Shown piece after piece: positions 5,643-10,378 of a stretch of DNA of 10,378 nt (position 1 is its first letter; each line of letters begins with the position of its first letter). Position numbers and translations under genes: made by a program. Source of the stretch: an uncultured Pirellulaceae bacterium (GTDB lineage: Bacteria; Planctomycetota; Planctomycetia; Pirellulales; Pirellulaceae); NCBI GenBank assembly GCA_934255105.1, contig CAKQNH010000096.1, positions 1 to 10,378 of the forward strand, written 5' to 3'. The notes below the pieces were generated by a model. That model was not told the origin of the DNA, did no database searches, and saw only the letters and a program-made list of their open reading frames with translations.

Positions 5643-6392
5643 GTCTTTTGCAAGGTCCTGCTCTCGTGACGGCCCTTGTGACGGACGGCGTAATAGTTTG
5701 CGAATGCGACGCGTCCTAAGGGATAATTCGCGTAGCGCTGGCCTCAATACGATAGGCAGCAAGAGAGTTGCGAGCAAAGCCAGAATAAGTGGTACATCCA
5801 GCAGTGACCAGACCCCTTCATCGGCTACGACCTGCAAACTTGGAATGCGGGTTCCGACAAAAGTGAATACGAGCGTGCCAGGGAGAATTCCCAAATGGGT
5901 CGTCCACCAGAAGGTCGCCAAGGGAACTCGAGCCACGCCAGCACCGTAGTTGACGAGGGTAAAGGGGGCGTGTCCCAAACGGAGGACCAGTAAATAGAAC
6001 GCACCTTGGCGACGAAATCTACGAGTAAATTTCTTTAGTTTCTTCATACTATTTCGTCGCTGAATTAGCTCTCCTGCGAAATAGCGGCCCATCAGAAATG
6101 AGACTACCGCAGCCGACGTCAGGCCAATCTCCACCATGGCAACCGCAGACCAGAGTCCAAAGAGCCAGCCCGCCACCACCGACTTTCCCGCCGTGCCGGG
6201 AACGAGCGATAGTATGGCATACGCTAAAACCCCCTGGCACCAGAAAACGACTGGCCTGCGTGCAACTTGCTCTCGAAACTGCTGTTCGTTCTCGAGGATC
6301 CACTGCCAGTTCGGCGCGTACCGAATACCCAACCCGACAGTGGTCACGGCCAAGATGAAGAACCCCAGGAACAGAATGCGTCGCGAAAGCAT
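5640..6392 (-). CDS. TVP38/TMEM64 family (VTT domain) membrane protein
   Basis: A 250-residue integral membrane protein of the VTT/DedA-like superfamily, some members of which move phospholipids or polyprenyl lipids across membranes. An N-terminal helix (5-23) is followed by the VTT domain: SLVPGTAGKSVVAGWLFG at about 62-79 (re-entrant PG segment), then AAVVSFLMGRYFAG at about 94-107. Next come RLGHAPFTLVNYGAGVARVP (about 138-157) and GILPGTLVFTFVGTRI (about 169-184). A further helix lies near 193-218, and the C-terminal tail is strongly basic and probably cytoplasmic. The start ATG has no evident ribosome site. It is first in a leftward operon with cdsA and a CDP-alcohol phosphatidyltransferase, which makes a lipid transport or scrambling role plausible; that role is inferred from context and family. 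Confidence 0.87.
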   Translation of the reverse strand: MLSRRILFLGFFILAVTTVGLGIRYAPNWQWILENEQQFREQVARRPVVFWCQGVLAYAILSLVPGTAGKSVVAGWLFGLWSAVAMVEIGLTSAAVVSFLMGRYFAGELIQRRNSMKKLKKFTRRFRRQGAFYLLVLRLGHAPFTLVNYGAGVARVPLATFWWTTHLGILPGTLVFTFVGTRIPSLQVVADEGVWSLLDVPLILALLATLLLPIVLRPALRELSLRTRRIRKLLRRPSQGPSREQDLAKD

Positions 6393-6553
6393 GTTAGCGT
6401 TTCAGCCCATCAAACGACTCCACACGTGTACGATCCCTATACACTGCACCGCGGATGAGTAGCTGTACCCAAGACGCACATACAACATAAACATCGGCGA
6501 TTAACGACTTTCATTTCTATGCATGCAAATTGCGGTCCAACGTGCGGTTGTAG

Positions 6554-6644
6554 TCTAGCCATTAGGCAATCCTAACTTGGATTCTAGCCTTTAGACGATC
6601 TTCCTGAGCGTGACTGTTGCGCAAAAAAAAAGGGTCTAAAGGCT
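6554..6644. repeat. Three copies of an AGCC(T/A)TTAG motif, two direct and one inverted
   Basis: TCTAGCCATTAG (6554-6565) and TCTAGCCTTTAG (6583-6594) are direct repeats differing at one base and starting 29 bases apart. The extended right copy AGCCTTTAGAC (6586-6596) recurs perfectly in inverted orientation as GTCTAAAGGCT (6634-6644). The spacing and orientation suit binding sites for a regulator upstream of the ligase/acetyltransferase gene, but no known operator is recognised. Confidence 0.4.
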
Positions 6645-6660
6645 GCACTTCAGCGAACCC
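6623..6660 (-). terminator. Leftward terminator-like hairpin with T9 tail
   Basis: GGGT (6632-6635) pairs with ACCC (6657-6660), and GCTG (6642-6645) with CAGC (6651-6654) around a five-base loop. On the minus strand the structure is followed at once by nine T (6631-6623), as in a Rho-independent terminator for leftward transcription. No recognisable leftward gene feeds it; it would stop antisense transcripts coming from within the large rightward gene. The stems are short and interrupted, so this is tentative. Confidence 0.35.
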
Positions 6661-6675
6661 AGTAGTGCACCAGCA

Positions 6676-9588
6676 ATGCATACCCGCAGCAAGCTGTTAA
6701 GATTGGTCGATGACCTCCGTGGGCTAGATGTGTTAAGCTGTCCGACAAAAATAGCAGGCCGATTCCTCGCCCTGGCTGTGGCGCGCAAATTGCGTGTCGC
6801 CGTTGGTGGATCGCGAAGTGGCACACCAGCCACAGTCTGCTCAGTACGTTTAGCCGTCAACCCCGTTCGGGAATCGAAATTGCGCAACAGTGTAACAGGA
6901 AATCTGCAACGTATCTTTTCGCCTGAAGTCGTCTGCGTGATCGGAGCCAGCCAGCGAACGCCGAGCGTCGGTAACACCGTTTTAAAAAACCTGATAGGCA
7001 GCAGGTCGGGCGGTAAATCCCTGGGAAGGCTGTTTGCAGTTAACCCGAAGTACGAGCAGGTGGAGGGCGTCGAGTGCTTCGACAGTGTGGTGCAGCTACC
7101 ACAACGCGTCGATTTGGCCATAATCTGCACGCCTGCCGTGACCGTACCCGGCATCATTCGGCAATGCGGCGAAGCTGCGGTGGGAGGCGCGGTCATTCTC
7201 TCGGCTGGGTTTCGCGAGGTTGGCCAGGAAGGGTTGATGCTGGAGAATGAACTAGCCAGAGCGGCAAGCGCATACCCGGAATTGCGCATCATTGGGCCAA
7301 ACTGCCTGGGCGTCATGTCCCCTTGGCACTCGCTCAATGCCAGCTTTGGCAGAGCTTCGCCGCAGCCTGGTCACGTGGCGTTTCTCTCTCAATCCGGTGC
7401 GTTATGTACCGCGGTTTTGGATTGGGCGATCGACGAAGATGTGGGGTTTTCGCATTTTGTTTCCATGGGCAACATGCTCGACGTGGGCGTCGCTGACTTG
7501 ATCGACTTTCTCGACGCAGATCCCCATACCGATGCTATCGTGATGTGCGTCGAGTCAATTACGGACGCGCGACGGTTTATGTCCGCCGCGCGTGCGTTCA
7601 CGCGCACTAAGCCGATCATCGCCTACAAAGCTGGTCGCTTCGAGGAGTCTGCCAGGGCGGCCGCGTTACACACGGGAGCGATGGCGGGGGTGGATGATGT
7701 ATACGATGCGGCCTTTGCGCGGGCTGGCATCGTGCGTGTCGATGAGTTCGATGACTTGCTCGACTGCGCCGAACTACTCGCGCGGCAGAAACTACCCCGT
7801 GGACAACGTCTGGCCATCGTGACCAATGCCGGCGGCCCAGGTGTCATGGCTGCGGACGCGCTGTTACAACGCAACGGAACGCTGGCCGCGCTGTCCGTCG
7901 AGACGCAACAGCGTCTCGACGATTGTCTGCCGGCCGCTTGGTCGCGCTCGAACCCAGTTGATATCCTAGGCGACGCCACGCCAAAACGATTCGCAGACGC
8001 AGCGCAGATCGTCATCAATGACAGGTGCGTTGATGCCATAGTCGTAGTGCTTGCACCCCAGGCGATGACCGATCCGACGGGCATCGCTGAAGCTCTCATC
8101 CAGATAGCCAAAGAGACACGGAAACCAATCTTGACGGCCTGGATGGGCGGTTCCCGAGTGCGCGCCGAAATTGAAAAGCTGAACCAAGCCGGTATCCCAG
8201 CGTATCGCAGCCCAAAAAAAGCCATCGCAGCCTTTCAGTACCTAGTGCAGTATGCGAGCCGACGCGAGGCGCTCTACGAGACACCGTATTCCCTGCCGAT
8301 CGAATTTGCCTACGATCGAGAGAGTCTCAGAGAGCGGTTCCAGCAGTACTTTACCGATGAATCGAACGTCTTGTCGGAAGTGGATTCCAAGGCCTTGCTG
8401 GAAGCCTATGGGATTCCGGTTAGCCAGCCGATCGTCGCCGAGACGCCTGGTGTGGCGGCCCGCATCGCCGCCGAGATTGGGTTCCCAGTTGCCGTAAAGA
8501 TCCACTCACCTGATGTGACTCACAAGTCGGACGTGGGTGGCGTACTGTTGAATGTGGTCGATGCAGATGCTGCCTACGCGGCCTTTGAAACGCTCACCCG
8601 GCGCTGTCGAGACGCCATGCCGGAGGCTCGCATCGAGGGTGTTACGATCCAGCGCATGGTCGTAGATCCAGCCGGCCGCGAGCTCATCGTGGGGGCCAAA
8701 CGCGATCCAGTGTTCGGAACCGTGCTAATGGTTGGAGCAGGCGGAACCAATGCGGAACTCCTACACGACCGAGCGCTCGAACTGCCTCCACTTAACGAAC
8801 GACTCGCGCGCCGCATGCTTGAATCGCTGCGACTGTGGCCGCTCTTGGGCAGCTATCGTGGCAATCCGGCGGTCGACCTCGACCGGCTGATCGAAATCTT
8901 GATTCGCATATCTTACTTGGTGGCTGATTTTCCGGAGATCATCGAATTAGACGTGAATCCACTGTTGGTCACCGCGGAAGATGCAATCGCACTAGACGCG
9001 AGGATGGTCGTCATAGCTTCGCTGGACAACACGCCAGCGACGGCTTACTCACATCTGGCCATTCGCCCGTACCCCGCCGAACTCATCAAGCCAGCTACGT
9101 TAAAGGACGGAACCAAGGTGAGGCTACGTCCGATCCGTGGTGAGGATGAACCGCTATGGCGCGCGATGATTGAGAGTTGTTCGGTGACGACGATACGGCT
9201 TCGTTTTGGATACCTATTTGGCGGCGCAAGTCACGAACTGGCATCGCGATTCTGTTTTAATGATTACGACCGCGAGCTAGCGATGGTTGCCGAAGTCACG
9301 CACGGTGCAACGAGCATATTGATTGGTGTGGGACGGTTGGTTGCGGATGCTGAGCACACGGAAGCCGAATTCGCCGTGTTGGTGGTAGACGCTTGGCAAA
9401 GGCGTGGCCTGGGGGGGATGTTGGCCGACGAGTGTCTTGCGATTTGCCGATCGTGGGGGATTCATCGAGTCGTCGCTGAAGTCGCTCCACAGAACCGGCC
9501 GATGCTAAAGATGTTCGAGCAACGCGGCTTCCGCTTCGATCGCACCCTCGCGGCAGACGTGGTTCGCGTAGTAAAAGACCTTCCGTAG
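6676..9588 (+). CDS. ADP-forming acyl-CoA synthetase fused to GNAT acetyltransferase (Pat/YfiQ-like)
   Basis: A protein of up to 970 residues. In order: a CoA-binding Rossmann domain (about 77-215; VVCVIGASQRTPSVGNTVL, RIIGPNCLGVMSP) and a succinyl-CoA-ligase-like domain (about 225-370; HVAFLSQSGAL and ALHTGAMAG with His332). A second ligase domain follows (about 378-530; IVTNAGGPGVMAADAL, NPVDILGDAT), then an ATP-grasp domain (about 565-785; FPVAVKIHSPDVTHKSDVGG, MVGAGGTNAELL, IELDVNPLLV). Last is a C-terminal GNAT domain (about 810-968; VRLRPI and the acetyl-CoA loop QRRGLGG at 908-914). This is the layout of Pat/PatZ lysine acetyltransferases, usually about 890 residues. His332 sits where ADP-forming acetyl-CoA synthetases carry their phosphorylated His. 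The first 70 or so residues are basic, match no domain and may be wrongly included; the ATG at 6676 has no ribosome site, while a TTG at 6880 has GGGAA upstream and begins just before the domain. Its likely partner is the convergent deacetylase gene downstream. Domain calls are firm; substrates are unknown. Confidence 0.9.
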   Translation: MHTRSKLLRLVDDLRGLDVLSCPTKIAGRFLALAVARKLRVAVGGSRSGTPATVCSVRLAVNPVRESKLRNSVTGNLQRIFSPEVVCVIGASQRTPSVGNTVLKNLIGSRSGGKSLGRLFAVNPKYEQVEGVECFDSVVQLPQRVDLAIICTPAVTVPGIIRQCGEAAVGGAVILSAGFREVGQEGLMLENELARAASAYPELRIIGPNCLGVMSPWHSLNASFGRASPQPGHVAFLSQSGALCTAVLDWAIDEDVGFSHFVSMGNMLDVGVADLIDFLDADPHTDAIVMCVESITDARRFMSAARAFTRTKPIIAYKAGRFEESARAAALHTGAMAGVDDVYDAAFARAGIVRVDEFDDLLDCAELLARQKLPRGQRLAIVTNAGGPGVMAADALLQRNGTLAALSVETQQRLDDCLPAAWSRSNPVDILGDATPKRFADAAQIVINDRCVDAIVVVLAPQAMTDPTGIAEALIQIAKETRKPILTAWMGGSRVRAEIEKLNQAGIPAYRSPKKAIAAFQYLVQYASRREALYETPYSLPIEFAYDRESLRERFQQYFTDESNVLSEVDSKALLEAYGIPVSQPIVAETPGVAARIAAEIGFPVAVKIHSPDVTHKSDVGGVLLNVVDADAAYAAFETLTRRCRDAMPEARIEGVTIQRMVVDPAGRELIVGAKRDPVFGTVLMVGAGGTNAELLHDRALELPPLNERLARRMLESLRLWPLLGSYRGNPAVDLDRLIEILIRISYLVADFPEIIELDVNPLLVTAEDAIALDARMVVIASLDNTPATAYSHLAIRPYPAELIKPATLKDGTKVRLRPIRGEDEPLWRAMIESCSVTTIRLRFGYLFGGASHELASRFCFNDYDRELAMVAEVTHGATSILIGVGRLVADAEHTEAEFAVLVVDAWQRRGLGGMLADECLAICRSWGIHRVVAEVAPQNRPMLKMFEQRGFRFDRTLAADVVRVVKDLP

Positions 9589-9676
9589 AACGGTTGTCCC
9601 CAACCGTTCCCCCAAACACCCTCCGTAGAACGGTTGTCCCCAACCGTTCCCTCCAGCCGTTACCCTCAACCGTTCC
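9582..9676. repeat. REP-like palindromic repeats, about 40-base period
   Basis: A 30-base unit at 9582-9611 recurs exactly at 9622-9651. Each contains a perfect nine-base stem, GAACGGTTG and CAACCGTTC (9588-9596/9601-9609 and 9628-9636/9641-9649), with a TCCC loop. A degenerate third copy (about 9655-9676) keeps the CAACCGTTCC arm but has only a partial left arm. The first copy begins within the last codons of the acyl-CoA ligase gene and includes its TAG stop. The copies lie between convergent genes, the usual place for REP/PU-type elements, where they may act as transcript ends or mRNA stabilisers. Confidence 0.8.
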
Positions 9677-9836
9677 GATTCCAAAACTTCCAGTCAAGCT
9701 CTCGCCCCGTCTTGCATTTCAAGATGCAATAGCGTTATCAAATTCGCGACGAGACCACTGGACAACCTTCCCGGCTGTCATTTGCGGCAGGGAATGTTGG
9801 AGCCGATCCCACTTAATTCCTGCAAGATAATACTTA
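9677..9836. other. Intergenic remainder between convergent genes
   Basis: No gene is evident. The only structure is an imperfect palindrome at 9712-9729 (TTGCAT and ATGCAA arms, six-base loop). It has no T-run on either side, so it is a weak candidate for ending the deacetylase transcript. Confidence 0.4.
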
Positions 9837-10378
9837 CTACGTCTGAAGCAAAGCCTCCAGGTGCTCGGCGACGCACTCAGTCAACACATCCGGATTATAG
9901 CCCCCTTCCAATACGCTAACGATTCGGCCACCGGCGTGCCGCTGCGCAACGTCTATAACTACTTGAGTTATGACCGCGAAATCTTCCGTCAATAGGCCCA
10001 GAGAGCCAATTGGATCGTCGCGATGGGCATCGAAGCCGGCGCTGACGATCACCAATTGTGGGCGAAACGCATCGGAGAACTTGGTCAGTTCTGTTCGAAA
10101 GCGTTCTAGCAACTCTGAGCGCGGCGTACCAAAACTGACTTCGACGTTGCACGTCGTCCCCTTGCTCTGGGCCAAGCCAACTTCGCTTCCCGATCCGGTG
10201 TAGGGGTAGAAAGGTGCTCGGTGCATGGAGAAGTATGCGACTTGTGCGTCTTCCCAAAAAATAGCTTGAGTTCCATTGCCGTGGTGCACATCGAAGTCAA
10301 CGATCATGACGCGTTGAACACCGAGCTGGCTGGTTGCAACTTTGGCAGCAATCGCCACGTTGTTAAGCAGGCAGAACC
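9837..10378 (-). CDS. Histone deacetylase family protein (AcuC/HdaH-like), 5' part outside window
   Basis: This is the C-terminal part of a zinc-dependent deacetylase. The frame is open to the right edge and reads FCLLNNVAIAAK across 10376-10341, an internal family motif, so the gene continues beyond 10378 and the GTG at 10358 is not its start. Numbering from that GTG, DFDVHHGNGTQ carries the zinc ligands Asp23 and His25, and SAGFDAHRDDP supplies the third, Asp110. The SMHRAPFYPYTGSGSEVG segment is typical of bacterial and class II-like members, and EGGY places the transition-state Tyr at 154. All catalytic residues visible in this half are intact. Such enzymes remove acyl groups from lysines or small amides; AcuC deacetylates acetyl-CoA synthetase. 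It converges on the Pat-like acetyltransferase gene, so an opposing role is plausible but inferred. Confidence 0.92.
   Translation of the reverse strand, partial: FCLLNNVAIAAKVATSQLGVQRVMIVDFDVHHGNGTQAIFWEDAQVAYFSMHRAPFYPYTGSGSEVGLAQSKGTTCNVEVSFGTPRSELLERFRTELTKFSDAFRPQLVIVSAGFDAHRDDPIGSLGLLTEDFAVITQVVIDVAQRHAGGRIVSVLEGGYNPDVLTECVAEHLEALLQT

Larger units (their letters stand above)
6393..6675. other. Divergent intergenic region between the lipid operon and the acyl-CoA ligase gene
   Basis: This 283-base gap separates two divergently transcribed units and should hold promoters for both, but I find no convincing -35/-10 pair. The readable structure is at the right end: a repeated TCTAGCC-TTAG motif, a nine-A run (6623-6631) and an adjacent hairpin, listed separately. 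The left part (6400-6545) has only short palindromes such as ACACGTGT (6422-6429). Confidence 0.4.

Noticed and set aside
5627..5653. TTG at 5653 as the cdsA start.
   Set aside because: It overlaps the upstream gene and has no ribosome site, whereas the ATG at 5626 has GGAG eight bases before it.
6422..6429. ACACGTGT palindrome upstream of the lipid operon as an operator.
   Set aside because: An isolated 8-base palindrome is expected by chance in a region this long, and no second copy is nearby.
7623..8225. 200-codon leftward open frame antisense to the acyl-CoA ligase gene.
   Set aside because: It is Ser/Arg/Ala-rich shadow coding opposite conserved ligase domains, a common artefact at this GC content.
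9582..9676. The repeats after the ligase gene as a short CRISPR array.
   Set aside because: The spacing between units is only about 10 bases, the units are self-complementary, and no cas gene is present; they fit REP-like elements.
9296..9697. 133-codon leftward frame covering the repeats and the GNAT domain.
   Set aside because: It is antisense to a conserved GNAT domain, Arg-rich, and reads through the palindromic repeats; no protein family is evident.

Overview
The window (about 55% GC by eye) looks like a chromosomal segment of a free-living bacterium, most likely a planctomycete of the Pirellulaceae type. That is an inference from gene content, loose gene spacing, weak ribosome binding sites and short palindromic intergenic repeats; no rRNA or tRNA is present to confirm it.

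Layout: (1) 1-1383, rightward: the 3' end of a YeeE/YedE (DUF395) membrane protein, a second YeeE/DUF6691-type half-transporter, and an exported or membrane-anchored rhodanese. Together they form a sulfur (thiosulfate or sulfane sulfur) uptake and handling cassette. (2) 1384-1835: no intact gene, but leftward remnants of two unrelated genes, a DUF1348 (SnoaL/NTF2-like) fragment and a FrnE-type DsbA N-terminus that still has its CPWC motif. (3) 1836-2177: csaA, a small tRNA-binding-domain chaperone. (4) 2435-3790: a three-part protein with a PTS EIIA type-2 domain (phosphorylatable His66), a pyruvate-kinase-C-like middle domain and a C-terminal diadenylate cyclase domain (DGA and RHR motifs). 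It is preceded by a leader rich in hairpins. (5) 6392-3959, leftward: a tight operon of a TVP38/TMEM64 (VTT-domain) membrane protein, CdsA-type phosphatidate cytidylyltransferase and a CDP-alcohol phosphatidyltransferase, for phospholipid synthesis and possibly transbilayer movement. (6) 6676-9588, rightward: a large ADP-forming acyl-CoA synthetase fused to a C-terminal GNAT acetyltransferase (Pat/YfiQ-like). (7) 10378-9837, leftward: the C-terminal part of a zinc-dependent histone-deacetylase-family (AcuC-like) protein, running off the right edge. Between (6) and (7) lie palindromic REP-like repeats.

The two points of most interest are the EIIA/PK-C-like/DAC fusion, which would couple phosphotransferase signalling to c-di-AMP synthesis, and the convergent lysine acetyltransferase/deacetylase pair, which resembles the acu/Pat systems controlling acetyl-CoA metabolism. 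Neither is certain to be new: DAC proteins with varied accessory domains are known, and Pat-like fusions are widespread. No mobile element, CRISPR array, tRNA or rRNA was found.
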